Origin: Cranoglanis bouderius
Lineage: Eukaryota > Chordata > Actinopteri > Siluriformes > Cranoglanididae
Length of the DNA stretch: 64,000 nucleotides
Assembly: GCA_023630585.1 (NCBI GenBank)
Contig: CM042565.1
Coordinates: 9,708,513-9,772,512, forward strand
Reading direction: 5' to 3'
The position numbers were made by a program, and so were the translations under genes. The notes beneath the pieces were generated by a model that had not been told where the DNA came from, ran no database searches, and worked only from the letters and a program-made list of their open reading frames with translations. This document shows positions 37,440-50,143 of this stretch, one piece after another (position 1 is the first letter of the stretch; each line of letters starts with the position of its first letter).

Positions 37440-37830
37440 GACACTTAAAACTTTTGTACAATAAAAGGAACAATTGGAATCGCTGGAATTTGGAATTTTT
37501 GTTGCGATTGTTGCAGCCAAAAATGCTTGACTTTGCTGCGCCTTTTTTCAAAATGTGGGATGTAATTTGCGGATTTTTTTTTTGTGCTTTTACTACTTGA
37601 ATTGGCGAAATTGCAGTTGCACTGAATTGTTGTGCACGGTCTTTTGCAGTGACGCTTTTCTGGTAAATGAGACCATTTTGGCTGTACTCATGTCTTGGCC
37701 CATGTCTTGGCATCTTGGCCCAAATCTGTGGAAAATCTGTGGTAATTTTGAAAAATTGAAAGCTCCTCAGAATATTGTGGCGTTTGTTTGATTTTGCGTT
37801 CATTTCTGCGATCGCAAAATCCTGGAGGGA
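37440..37830 (-). repeat. Repeat family E, copy 1
   Basis: On the minus strand it reads CAAATCAAACAAACGCCACA-like blocks, GATTTTCCACAGATTTGGGC and TCTCATTTACCAGAAAAGCG. The frame TYQKSVTAKDRAQQFSATAI parallels TNIIVKDRAKQFVVLQF in the copy at 53036, hinting at a once coding element of unknown class. Confidence 0.65.
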
Positions 37831-38062
37831 GTAAAAAGTCTTAGTCTGCTACCAAAAGCCTACCAAAATAAAGTTAGTTTCTTGAAATTGGTATCAGTGA
37901 AACATTTAAAAGGCGTTATTAATTAATAAGTAATTAATAAGTTATTAATAAATAAAACAAAACTTCAACATGTTTAAAAATATTCTAGCAATTTCCTTAA
38001 ACAGATTCTTAAATACTGTTCACATGGAAAAAACACTGTGTATAAAGTAGTGGGTTGTGAAC
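37831..38062. repeat. ~230-bp direct repeat, copy 1
   Basis: Shares AATAAAGTTAGTTTCTTGA, ATTCTAGCAATTTCCTTAA and CACTGTGTATAAAGTAGTG in order with 39765-39999. Confidence 0.8.
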
Positions 38063-38539
38063 CTGCTACTTAATAAATGAGTGAACTTTGTCAACCGTAG
38101 TTATGTTTCATTTTCATAAATACTTTTAACTAATATTTTTTAACTGCTGTAACAGATTCAGGAGTAGACATAATAATTCATTAGCATACTGAGCAAATAA
38201 AAGCTCCAATGTGCTGCCTAGTCCTATGTTTCAGTTGCCCGGATATCTAACTTACTCTAAAAAGTGGTAGCTAATGTAATATAATAACATATGGCAAGCT
38301 AGTTTATTATTGAAGTGCATTAAAAGAGACAAAGGGGAAATGAACGCATCACGTTTGCGCCCTCAGCAAAAAGTCAGCAAGTCTTCGGCAAACGCGTCTG
38401 TGATGAGTTGTGATGTTCTGTTCTCGCATCGCATGTAAATTATATTATTTGAGTCTGACTTATGATTTCATTTTATGTTGGCACGTTTAACTGCAAAGTG
38501 ACTTTGTGTAGTAGCAGAAAGGTTATATCACAGCTTTGC

Positions 38540-38640
38540 ACTGAACTTTTTGCACTGAACCATGGACGTTGTTTGTTCTCATTTCACTGCAAGTAATATA
38601 CTGTATATAATTGTGTATGTGACAAATAAAATCTTGAATC
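38540..38640 (+). repeat. LINE-like 3' end
   Basis: GTGACAAATAAAATCTTGAA then TCCTGAAT resembles the L2-type tail of fish LINEs. Confidence 0.45.
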
Positions 38641-39510
38641 CTGAATGTGTAGCACAGCAGGTGGTGGGATTTGGATTACACCATAATACACCATAGTATA
38701 GCTAGAACATCGAGGTATGTCACGTCACGATGAAGTGCATTATTTTTAACATGGATACACACCAAATGAAATCTGTTTTAAGAAAGTCAATGAATGTTTT
38801 TTTTTTTCAACTTGTTGAACCCACATATGATAAGTATGAATAAAAACAAACATCCCTGGCTTGAAATGACATGAATTGCATTTGTAATACTATGCATTTC
38901 CCACCAATGGACTGTCCTCCAGATCAAAAAGTTCTCTCGGATGCTTTAATCACATCTAACGGCTAATGTCAGTGTAAGTACAGGCTTTCGAGGCTCATTA
39001 AAGGGATAAAAAGGACATCATCCAATACTCTGATCTTTTATTCCCTCTTCCTCTCCATCCTCCCCTCACTGCAGTGCTTAATGATGAATGTAGGTCAGCA
39101 TGTCCTTTACTTCCTGTTTCATTCCCACACATCTCTGTCTCTCTTTGCTCCATCACCATGTTTCTCAATATTTAGTCAGCGTTCTTACGTTTCCTACTAA
39201 TTCTCCCCCCAATTTATCCTTCAATCATTTTTAGAGCACCACCTTATCTGTAAACCAAATCTGTAAGAAGATCCCCGACTTACTAGAACTCCCCTAAGAA
39301 AATGCATTTGCAAGTCATTAAAATGTCCATGTTGTGTAAATTACACTAGGAGGCTCATGCAGCAGCTTGTCCCGCTTTTAAAAAGCTTAAGCCCCTCTTC
39401 ATTCCAGTGGGCATCATGCCATGGCATCTGCCACCGTTATCTGCTAGCATGTCAGAATATCTAGACAGTCAACCAAGTGCACATAACCCTGACCAAAGCT
39501 GGTCCAAAGC
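38641..39510. other. No gene seen
   Basis: Unassigned intronic or intergenic sequence. Confidence 0.35.

Positions 39511-39511
<1 letters not shown>

Positions 39512-39564
<53 letters not shown>
39512..39564. repeat. (CA)n microsatellite
   Basis: About 52 bases of CA. Confidence 0.95.
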
Positions 39565-39566
<2 letters not shown>

Positions 39567-39589
39567 CATGACGCATGAGGAGAACTAAC

Positions 39590-40165
39590 AAAAAACATTC
39601 AATGAGGGTCAGTTTGGGGTGGAAATCCTTTCTGATGAGGGAGGTCAAGGGAGAATGGCCAAACAGGTTCTAGCTGACAGGAAGTCTACAGTAACTCAAA
39701 TAACCACTCTTTGCAAGCGTTGTGAGCAGAAAAGCATTTCGGAACAAACACCACATCGAACATCGTAAAAAGTCTACCAAAAACGTACCGAAATAAAGTT
39801 AGTTTCTTGAGATTGGTATCAGTGAAACATTTAAAATATTTAAATAGTAAAATCAGTTATTAATAAGTAATTCATAACTTATTAATAAATAAAACGACAC
39901 TTCAACATGTTTAAAAATATTCTAGCAATTTCCTTAACCAGATTCTTAAATACTGTTCCCGTGGAAAAAACACTGTGTATAAAGTAGTGTGTTGTGAACA
40001 AACAACACGTCGAACATCGAGGAGGATGGGCTACAACAGCAAAAGACCACATCAGGTTAAACTCCTCTCAGCCAAGAACAGAAACCTGAAGCTACAGTGG
40101 GCACAAGATTCACGCAAACTAGAGAGAATTGGGAAAAGACCAGGTGATGTTTTTAAGATCGGATG
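39590..40165 (+). pseudogene. Tc1-like transposase fossil, split by an insertion
   Basis: Fragments before (RGQGRMAKQVLADRKSTVTQ) and after (GYNSKRPHQVKLLSAKNRNL, KLQWAQDSRK) the insert at 39765-39999 are consecutive parts of one Tc1-like transposase. The same family appears reversed at 46384-46785. Confidence 0.75.
39765..39999. repeat. ~230-bp direct repeat, copy 2, inside the Tc1 fossil
   Basis: Closely matches 37831-38062. Both borders carry nearly the same 24 bases (39742-39765 and 39996-40019, two differences). Confidence 0.8.
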
Positions 40166-40324
40166 ATTAATTTCATACAATAGTACAAATGCTTGCAATG
40201 ACATAAAATCCCTCATGATTTCTTGGAGGAAAAAAATGAAAATGTATCTATATTTCACAGCCAAAAAAAAAAAAAAAAAACCCCACAGAATTCAAAAAAG
40301 AATATCATGTGCATCCAGCAATAC

Positions 40325-40385
40325 ATTGCTTTTGTAAGTCTAAGTCACTTTGGATAAAGGCATCTGCTAAATGAATAAATGTAAA
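40325..40385 (+). repeat. LINE/SINE-like tail
   Basis: AAGTCACTTTGGATAAAGGC then ATCTGCTAAATGAATAAATG is a tail widely seen in fish retroelements; only the tail is visible. Confidence 0.5.
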
Positions 40386-40399
40386 CATAAACAAGAAAC

Positions 40400-43340
40400 A
40401 ATCCAAAACATTAGTTAAAATCAACAGTTTGAAAAGCTTTCCTTTCTTCATTTTGTCCTACGGTATGCAAACTTTTTTGCAGTTGGCTATATTAGATCAT
40501 TATTTTAGCAGCGGTTTGTACGCATGACTTCTCCTTGCACCACATATTTTAAATTCTCTCCACTGAACCGATTCATTTGAATAGCTACATTTAGCATTAA
40601 CACGTTATAGCAATATGATTGTCGGCCAAATGTGTTTTTCCCCCTCATACCGCCATGCAATCATAGACCAACAATGACATTTATAAAGCTTGCACGAGGA
40701 GTTGGGATGAAATTTCGAGATGAGTCAGAGGACTAATGTTACATACCAGAACCCAACCATTGTCTAACCCATATGTATGGCTCTCTCTCAGACTGTAGTG
40801 AGCGACTGCCGTGATGAAACACATACCTAATCAGTCGCACTCTGTTTCAAACTTTAATGACACAATCAGTCACAGGCCAACATTTATTAGGTGGCCACCT
40901 GGTGGCTGCGGAGCCTTAAACAGCTGCTTATTATGTTTATTAGGCAGAGCCAGGTCTGAAAGCATCCATTGTCTTTGATTACTGAAAGTGTTCAAATGGA
41001 CGCATATCTTTTCCATGAGAGACAGTTTATAAAATGCTTCGGTGCGAGTTGGCCTGTTTTCTGATTCTTGGCCCCCCCGCCCCTCCCCTCACTGTAAGTC
41101 GATGTGTACAGTTTAATGAGCTGCAAGGAAAAAGAAATTGTGCTAGATTTATAGACCCACCGACATAGCATTAAGTAGGACACCTGGCACAAACCTCCAC
41201 CGGTGAGCTTAAAACTCAAAGGCAGTCACACTGACATGCCCCCCCAAAAAAAAAAAAAGAAAAAAAAAAAAAAGTACTTTCTTTTCTCTTCTTGTCAGGA
41301 TGTAGCAAAGACCCACCTGGTTTCTTTATAAACACAGAGCTCACAGGCACATCTGTAACAAGTATTCAGCTTTGCTGATGGTCTCTATAGCAGAATAACA
41401 TCAGAACTGTTTGATCCTCGCTGTTGATGGAATCAACACAAGATGATGATTGGGGGGGGAGGAAGTGCAGCGGAGGTTCAGAAGTGGAGTGGAAAGGATG
41501 AGGCCTAGGTTTTGTTTACGGCAAGCTGAAATAAGGGAAATGTCTCCGGCATGCTAACATGTTTGTGCATGTGCATTAACATTCCATTAATTCCACTGTT
41601 TTATTAATTACATTTTTTAAACTGTTTTATCAGATACTGCACAGTAGACTGTAATGTTTACTTAATCGCAGTTTAAACTTTCACGGTTTATGCAATACTA
41701 ATAAGCAACCCCAGGAAAAAAAAACTACACGTCATTTCTTTTCTAATACTTGGCTACACCTCTCTTTTCCTAAATAACCACACCAATCCTGTCAGATCAG
41801 GATTCCACCAGCCTCTTGAGAATGTTCCTGTCACCTTTATCCCACACTTTCATTGCCTAGAGCAATTCAGCTAGAGGTTGTGGCCTAATTTGCTGTTCCA
41901 AATAATAGTTTTCTATTGGACTGAGCATGGTGCACCCTGTAACCTCCATTCTGGAACATGGTTGTGTGAGTATTGTGTTCTGCTTGGGTGTGAAGCACAA
42001 AAGACAACCTCAGAGTCTGGACAACAAGTCCGTCCTCTTTTAAGGTAAATTGACATAATACAATAAGATGCTGCAACTTTTTTTTTTTTGCCCGCATAGT
42101 TTAAAGGTCAACCTGATCTCATGCAAGTGTGGCATGAATTGTAATGATTAAAAGCAACTGAAATGGACTTCATACAACCTAATCCTCAACCATTATCCAA
42201 CTTCAATGGGTTCACGTTTAATCTTACAAATGTGTAATTGTGAGAATGTCATGCCCTTACAAAACTACATGAATGTAGAAAGGGGTGAATGAACAATACT
42301 TGCTCAGAATGTTTGTTTTTTTTTCCTCTTAATGTTGGTTTCAGTGTAATGAACTTTCAGAGTATTTTGTCCTGAAATTCGTTCCATGTGTGGAAGTCCC
42401 TGAGGAGAGTCAGACAACACAAATGCGCAGACATAACAAGCCTCCAACTTTGAACACAAAAACAAATATGCCACATAGGACTATAAACCTACAGTTACTT
42501 CACAGTGCGATTTGATTTTAATTTTTACCTTTGACACAAGATGCTGATACAATTATAAAATTATCCCTAACACGTCAATTTTCATTTATACACCCTGACC
42601 CTACATTATGATTGTTTCATTTTTGGCATGAACATCTGAATGTTCTGATGTAACAAATGTCTTAAAACAGACTATTTTGGATTGTTTTTTTTTTTTGTTT
42701 GTTTGTTTTTTTTAAAATGTGGAACCGAGCATGACAGAACCACTGATGCTTGTACGAAAAAATAAAAACCACAGAGAATGGTATGAAGAATCAAGGCTTG
42801 GGCTGACTTATTTCTAACCCAGACTGTAGCTATCAGTGATGGTCATATCAGTTACACAAAGTGCAACACTTTCTAGTATTTGGGATTCTATTTGTTTCTG
42901 AGCAACTTTATACCAAGGCTATGAGTTTTAATTACATTGTCCTAGGCCACTCAATAATTACCAACTTTGTAACACTTTGACTCAGACGGACCTTCTCACA
43001 TCTTCATGACTAATATGGCATCCCATATACAGTGAATAGTTGTAATAAACTCAGACTAAAAGAAGATTTAGGAACCACTAACTTACTGGGACAAGAGCTC
43101 ACATTTAGATTTAGGCTGGGCTAAGAGAACTATCTAATCTTCCACAAAAATATATAACCGTGTCATTACATTTGTAGTCATAACTAATCATGTTCTGGCA
43201 CAGGGTAACTGACCTTCAAATGATAAAACATCAAACCTGTTTACCGAGGACTTGCTGAATTTATTCTGAGGGTACAAACCTGATATGCTATGGATGGATT
43301 TATCATTTGTCCTTGTTATACAGCATAATTTTCTACTTTT
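40400..43340. other. No gene seen
   Basis: No exon, RNA gene or clear repeat boundaries. Short poly-A, poly-T and poly-C tracts only. Confidence 0.35.
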
Positions 43341-43349
43341 ACATCAGAG

Positions 43350-43960
43350 GCCCTGTCCAGATGGGATTACGTTCACATGGGGTCCTGGGGTAATTTCCTA
43401 TTTTACAGGTGCTCCTCTGTGACTTTATTTCTGACCGAATTGACCATGTCTGTGTTTGCCTCTACTGAGATAATTACAGACCGAATTACCTACTGATTTT
43501 CGCCAAACTCAGCGGTTTTCTGATTATTTTAGTCCTGTCCGGATGCACATACCCGTGATTTTCTACGCAGATGTCGCCTCGCACTGGAAAAAAAAAAAAA
43601 GATGTTGGACTGCTGCTATTTGCCACTGTCTTGTAGCATGTGTATCGGTGACCCTCCCCCTCATATTAAACGCTACCGGAGTTGCAAAATAAAAAAAAAA
43701 ATGGATGATTCTTGTATACTTTATGATTGTTGTTTTATTGTACTTTCAAATTGTTGCTGGAACTTTGGTTCGCCTAGAAACTGAAATGAGAGCCAGCGTC
43801 TCTTCTCTACTCCAGTGCCTCTTCGATTGCTTGTATGCCATGTTTGCGATCATATGACCGCGTAATGCAAACATCCAGGTTCATAGAAAATGCAAGCCAC
43901 AAGAAACTCACTACTCCTGTGGTAATTTTATTGCGAGATTTTTATCACTGAGGAGAAATG
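43350..43960. repeat. Possible DNA-transposon remnant
   Basis: GGCCCTGTCCAGATGGGATT at the left resembles the end of a known fish MITE type, with internal TGTCCGGATGCACATA and CATGTTTGCGATCATATGAC blocks. No right end was found. Confidence 0.3.
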
Positions 43961-44112
43961 TAAAAAATGTATTACAGATGCCCCCAATAAACTAACCCAG
44001 GCTGAATTGGGCTATAGACATGACATAATACATTCAAAGGGCCCCTCATGCCCCAATAAAGGATTTAGACTGGTTTTTATTAACAATATCATTCTCTTTA
44101 AAACTACAGATA

Positions 44113-44572
44113 CACTGCCAAAATTATATGGACATCTGACCATCACACCCATATATACGGTTCTTCTCCAAACTGTTACCACAAAGTTAGAAGCATACAA
44201 TTGTATAAACTGTCTACGTATGCTGTAGCATCACAATTTCCCTTCACTGAAACTAAGGGGCCCAACCTGTTCCAGCATGACGGTGCCCCTGTGCACAAGG
44301 CAAGCTCCATGAAGACATGGACTGGAAGAACTCGAGTGTCCTGCATAGAGTGCTGACCTCAACAAAACTGAACACCTTTGGGATGAACTGGAATGGTGAC
44401 GGCACCCCAGGCCTCCTCACCCAACATCAGTGCCTGACTTCACTAATGCTTTAGCAGAATGGACAAATTCCCACAGCCGTACTCCAAAATCTAGTGGAAA
44501 GTCTTCCCACAAGATTGGAGGTCAATATAACAGCAAAGGGGGACTACATTTGGAGTGAGATGTTCAGAAAGC
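44113..44572 (+). mobile_element. Tc1-derived ~525-bp element, copy 3 (right end lost)
   Basis: Begins TA-CACTGCCAAAATTATATGG and contains CCTGTTCCAGCATGACGGTG, ACACCTTTGGGATGAACTGG and the GGCCTCCTCACCCAACATCA block, in the same order as 12666-13189. It has diverged more than copy 1. Confidence 0.8.
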
Positions 44573-44700
44573 AAAAAACCTAAAACATATGAAAAAACAC
44601 AACAACACAACACAACTATACATTGTCATATGCCTGCTTGCACAATACAGACTAAATCCTGGTAGACCAGGACTCAAACAAGAAGGCACTCCCTCCAGAC

Positions 44701-45911
44701 TAGGGTTGTCAAAAGTACAGGTACTTCAGTACCAAGTCGGTACTAAAAAGAAAAAAAAGTTGACGGTACCAAATTTTCACAAGTACCGGTATACGGAGTA
44801 CTGGGTCAACCCGGTACTGATGTGCTGTCTGACAGGTAGTCAGTTGGGAACTTTTCATAGGTGCACCGTGCAATTATGGTAACGGTTGCATTATGGATGT
44901 TGTAGCATAGTTTAATTCAAGTGTAGGATTGCAAAAAAACATCCTCGTTTTTGTTTACTTACTTAATGGTTAGCAAACGCACGTGTAACACTAATACGGT
45001 CATGTGTCCTTATTAACCAGCTGCGTTGTTAAGTGTTTAAACTATGCCATGTACACAGCTGCTGTGTGTATGTAGGTACTCATGCAATATGTCTTTGGAA
45101 AGCTAATATACTTGTGCTTCGATTGATACAAACCAACACTTACAAAACTGAGGCAACTCACCTATGAAGCCTCATAATAGTCCACTGATCCATAACATCT
45201 CGACATAAACAGTCTTGTTACACTGGCAAAGGTCCAAACGATCCAATCAAGTAAAAATATTTAGTCCAAAACACATTATTACATCAATAAATACCCACTG
45301 ACTATTGCTGAGTCATTTCAAATTATAGGCAGATGTGCCTAATCTTTCACATTTTCTCTGTTATAACTTTGGTTCACTTTCAGCACTTCAATTTAAAAGT
45401 CCGTGCTTCGAGTGCGGTGTTTTGTTTCAGAAACTTTTTTTGTTTTTACATAGTTTGTATTTTTTGCTTGTCATTTATTTAGTTGTTATTTATTGAAAGG
45501 AAAAAACCTAAGGCCAAAACTTAAAGCATTTTTCAGAAATACTTGAAATACACATACATTTGTTTTAATTTATTGTAATATTTAATTTTATATATAAGAA
45601 GTGTGTGTTGTTCAATTATGGCATATTTTTGTGTTTTGCATGCTTGTAATTTTTTGTTTATTCATTTTTATACCTTTAATTACTTGTGGGGAAAAAATCT
45701 TAAAACTCTTTGAAATACTTGAAGTATACAGAATAGCATTGTTTTTTTAAAATACATTTTATATTGATATTTAACTTTATTAATAAAATAGTGTGTTGTT
45801 CAATTTGCATGTTTTTGTGTTTTGCTTTGGTACCGAAATTGGTACCCAGTACCGTGGAATTTTAATGGTATTGGTACAGACGACTGAAGTTTTGGTACCG
45901 TGACAACCCTA
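44701..45911. mobile_element. hAT-type non-autonomous transposon, 1.2 kb
   Basis: The ends TAGGGTTGTC and GACAACCCTA are perfect inverted repeats, and subterminal GGTACC/GTACCGG words occur at both sides. The 8-bp CTCCAGAC is duplicated exactly at 44693-44700 and 45912-45919. An 8-bp duplication with short TIRs is the hAT signature. The interior is A/T-rich and has no transposase frame. Confidence 0.92.
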
Positions 45912-45919
45912 CTCCAGAC

Positions 45920-46380
45920 CAACGATTCATTTCACAAATAGGGATTATGATCACCATCATTAGGGTCACTCAGTGCTCTTTAACCATGCATATTTAATAG
46001 AGAGGCTAGTATTTAGCTGAGGAACTATGGTTTGTCTGCGTGTGTGCGGTTTGTTGTGGGAGTCTGTCGTGTCTGTTGCGAGACTGTCCACTGTCCCCTG
46101 CTACTTCCTCTATAGATTCTGAGACTCTCTTCCTCTTTCCTTAACACAGTTTAATAGAGTATACAGTGCATTGTGTACACATGGTGAAATGTTTATGTGG
46201 TCTCATTATAAAGGGAAGCACAACGCTAACGATAGCTTTGTGGGCTTGTAATTGAAAGGCTAATGGTTTGGGGCACAGCACTGCTGGTTAAAGCTAAAAA
46301 ATAAAATAAAATAAAATAAATAAAATAAAAAAACCTTGTCAGATTGTTATACCACTCAACTCTTTGTCCTGGAGTAGGTG
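45920..46380. other. No gene seen
   Basis: Unassigned; an AAAAT tandem tract lies at about 46298-46330. Confidence 0.4.
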
Positions 46381-46383
46381 TGT

Positions 46384-46785
46384 ATACACTCACCGACCAG
46401 TTTAATATGAACACCTGCTAATTCATTCAATCAGCCAATTATGTGGCAATGCATAAAATCCTACAAATGTCCAAAACTGCACAGTTGAAAATTGGAAAAA
46501 CATTGCCTGGTCTTTTTCCAATCTTCATCTCTTCAGTTTGGGTAAGCCTGCGCCCACTGTAACCACAGATTCCGCTTCTTGGCTGACGGGAGTGGACCCT
46601 GACATGGTCTTCAGCTGTTGTAGCTCATCCACCTCAAGGTTTGATGTGCTGTGCGTTCTGAGATACTTTTCTGATCACCACGGTTGTAAAGGGTAGTTAT
46701 TTGAGTTACTGTAGCCTTCCTGTCAGCTTGAACCGGTCAGGCCATTCTCCTCTGATCTCTCTCAACAAGTAAGATCTAACGGCTG
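46384..46785 (-). mobile_element. Tc1-like fossil, minus strand
   Basis: The plus strand starts ACACTCACCGACCAGTTTAA, a recalled terminal repeat of a common fish Tc1-like element. On the minus strand it encodes fragments matching 39590-40165 (transposase middle part), with stops. Confidence 0.7.
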
Positions 46786-47344
46786 CTACATTTTAAGATT
46801 TCCAAAGCATTGCATTGTGTTTAACAGCTGGTGTGGATTTAGACACAGAAGCATATCTTCTGGTTTGTTGTTGGATCATGCAAGATTTTTTTATCATGCT
46901 GGCCTGATCTCATTCTAGTCCCCTGCACTTTTCTTAAAGTTATATCCAGAGTAAAACCTCTCACATTTAGCTTGTTCACCAGGATGTAAATAACACTTAT
47001 AACATTGACTAATCCTGCCAAAATAGTCGAGATAGAGTCTTGAAATTCCGATGTCTCTGTGCATCCAGATTGCATTACCTGCTCCCAAAACCTTTAACAT
47101 CCACATACTTGGATTGTATTTTGCCTCATAAAAAAATTGCCAACTGATTAAACCCAAATGGGTCTTTAAAAGCACTAGACAAATGCAAGGCAAGTTAAAA
47201 CAGTATGCAGGTGACATGAGTCAAGCAACATGTCTGAGCATGTAGAAAATCTATAGCCAAATGCAAACAGAGAAAGGAACTCAAATGATACATCCGCTGG
47301 GTTTCTAATTAAGTTAAGACAGGCACGCATAGCCACGTGTGTTG

Positions 47345-47517
47345 TGTAGTCTCTCTCTCTCTCTCCCTCACACACACAAACACTCTCAGCCAGACATCTG
47401 TGTCAAATCTGAAAATGGCAAACTCCAGAAGCATTCCTCATCTGGACTGCATAAAGTACAGGAGAAATGGAGAAGAGGCAGAAATAAAGCAGGGACAGGG
47501 AACAAACAAACTACAGG

Positions 47518-47546
<29 letters not shown>
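47345..47546. repeat. CT and CA microsatellites
   Basis: (CT)n at about 47350-47364 and (CA)n at 47518-47545, separated by about 150 bases of non-repeat sequence. Confidence 0.9.
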
Positions 47547-47549
<3 letters not shown>

Positions 47550-47771
47550 CACTTTATTCTCCGAGTTAATCCACAAGGCGAACTTGAACAAGCTAGACGC
47601 TACTCGAACAAATAAACACGACCTCACGCACACACGTCACTGTATCCTCAAGCCAGTGCAGGTGTACTTCGCTTTGCAAGAACATTCATTCTTTGTAATA
47701 ATGCTACTTAAGATCTACAAACAACTACTGTGGAGTGCATCAGAGAAGATGACGCATAAGGATCCATCAGA

Positions 47772-47850
47772 CCTGGGGCCTGTATTACGAAGCAGGTTTA
47801 TCATAGCCTGGGTTCTCGACAAAAGCTGGGTATACGGTGCACAAATTTCT
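47772..47850 (+). repeat. Possible MITE terminus
   Basis: GGGGCCTGTATTACGAAGCA then GGTTTATCATAGCCTGGGTT resembles the end of a common fish MITE; no partner end was found. Confidence 0.4.
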
Positions 47851-48339
47851 TAAACCTTTGTTGCGAGTTGACTTAGAATGTATAATGTAATTGTTTAATT
47901 ACAATGCATATGTCTTATATACAATTGTACACAAGACGTTTAATGTAATTGTCTTCTTATCCTTTACATGCAACACTAGCAGTCAGGGAGTTGAAGTAAC
48001 TGCTATCCTTCTATGTCTTAATTTATTGTGTCCTATAAAAACAGCAGAAATGTTGCAGTAAAATGGAAAAAAGGGACCTAAAAAGGATTGGCGCGAGTCC
48101 ACCTCTGCCGAAATATACTCCAGCAGAAGACTGTATCTAATAATGGTAATCTATTATGGAGGGGCTACAGGGTGGTCTGACTCCGTCTCTAGCAGCTCCA
48201 GCCATGATTTATAGCAGTGATGCAAGTGAGCGCATTTCTCATTTACAGCTGAAGGGAAGTCTGTGATTTTGTTGAAACCAGCACAAAGCTATGGACCCTA
48301 AGCAGAGTGATGCATCAAAATCAAGCAGTGTGCAAAAAA

Positions 48340-48392
48340 TAAAAAAATAATAATAATAAAAATAAAAATAATAATAATAATAATAATAATAA
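48340..48392. repeat. (AAT)n microsatellite
   Basis: About 50 bases of AAT/AAAAT units. Confidence 0.9.
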
Positions 48393-49980
48393 ATACAAGC
48401 TTTAATGTAATTAAACTACCATAGTTGGAAGATGGGAGAAGAGAACACTGTGGATATGTTGTCTTTGTGCTTGGAGAGAATGTCTTAAAATGTAAATGCA
48501 ATTGCCAAGAAGTATTTGTCTCTTTTAGCCTACATCTTGCTATATATCTGAACTTTTGTCCCTTGAAAATATAATCTTGTATCATGACATGTTTTTGCTT
48601 TTTAAATTGTTTTCTGTTTTTAAATTGTTCTCAATCTCCAGGAGCTCGACTGTTGCTCTGTCCGCTTGTCATTCATCTCCAGAGCTCTCAACATAAAATC
48701 TCTCTCCAGCTTTAGTCCGAAATGATTAATTTGTTTATAAGAAAACTTTTAATGAAAATGATGTAAAAAGATGTTGCCACATCAACTATTATAATATGCC
48801 AAAAAGCATTTTTCTAATGAATAATAAAATCATCATGAATGTGTTTAGCTGATGATCATCCTGCTGGTTTGGATGGAAACTCGCCTTATTTTTATCCAAT
48901 AGACCATTTAGTATCTTAAATCCTTTTAGAGAAAGTGAAGCAAAAGAAATAAATATAACGTGGAAAAAAAATCTGGAATGGCCATTCCATGATGTTCATC
49001 TCAGGAATGCAGGCTGATGATGATATCGTGAAATTTTGGATTTGACCCACCTCTGGGGGCTGATTGGGATCAGGAAAACAGAGCATACTTCATGCGTACA
49101 TCCTTTCCACAAAATTATCCATAGCTCGATCTTTTCCATCATGTTCTTAACAAATGATAAGCATTTTTGTCCTTTGCAGTTCTGAACTCTGCAGCTCCAC
49201 TGGTATGGAATCTCTCAAGTGTTTCGATGCAGATCCACTTGGCGCGAGTTGCGAGAGAGCATGCCAGTCATTCCAGAGCTGGAGTTCTCCAAGTGTACAT
49301 ACTCTCACACTCACACTAATAGGACTCATGGGTCCCTGACTCACTGACAGAGGCAAATTCATCAATTTAAGTCTAGCTTTATAGAGCGAGACCCACCTGC
49401 AAGGGCAGGACATACAGTATATGGTTCTAGAGGACATTTAATTCAACAATCACCAAACTGTCACTAGTTATGAATAAAAAAAATATTGATTGTTTTTCCA
49501 GAAAATGAGAACATCGCCAAAATTTCGCTCTTCTTCCAGATACACTATTGGTGTCCGTAACACTAAGGGGCAGGGACAAAAAGTTCTGAAACACAATTTT
49601 GATTTCAAGAGCACATGAAATTGCTATTAAAATGATCTAAAAACATTCGCAATGAGAAAGTGAAATGAATTTAGCTCCATTAAGCATACAAAAAATAATA
49701 AATCACACTGTTGGATATAATCAATGTGACAAAGCACATTTAAACAATAAATGATCCCCAAACCTTTACTATTTTTGTATTTTATTGTTTAACTTTTTGT
49801 ATTTTTACTATTTTATTAATTCTGGACATCTTTTACTGGTTCATTGGAAAAGTCTAATTGCCTCATGGCCTACATAGCAGTTATAGTTGCAAAACTAGCT
49901 AGGAATGTGGGGGTGAAGGCCAAGAAGAACCCTGTGTGGTTATATGAGCTTTTTCTGTGGATTTAACACTACTCACAGGT
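48393..49980. other. No gene seen
   Basis: A moderately GC-rich piece at 49150-49440 gives open frames on both strands but no recognisable protein or splice context. Confidence 0.35.
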
Positions 49981-49983
49981 CCC

Positions 49984-49984
<1 letters not shown>

Positions 49985-50025
<41 letters not shown>

Positions 50026-50104
50026 ATCCCTAGCTTTCATTAAAGGCCTTTCCTTCAGCATGCCAGCAGAAAACATCTGGATCAAAATAATGACCTACAA
50101 TCAC

Positions 50105-50140
<36 letters not shown>
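49985..50140. repeat. CT/CA and CA microsatellites
   Basis: (CT)n-(CA)n at 49985-50025 and (CA)n at 50107-50140. Confidence 0.95.

Positions 50141-50143
<3 letters not shown>

Noticed and set aside
39512..39564. CRISPR-like regular repeats
   Set aside because: They are plain dinucleotide repeats; there are no spacers and the DNA is vertebrate.
49147..49437. 96-residue minus-strand frame in a GC-richer stretch
   Set aside because: No recognisable motif, no convincing splice sites, and an open frame on the other strand too; likely chance.
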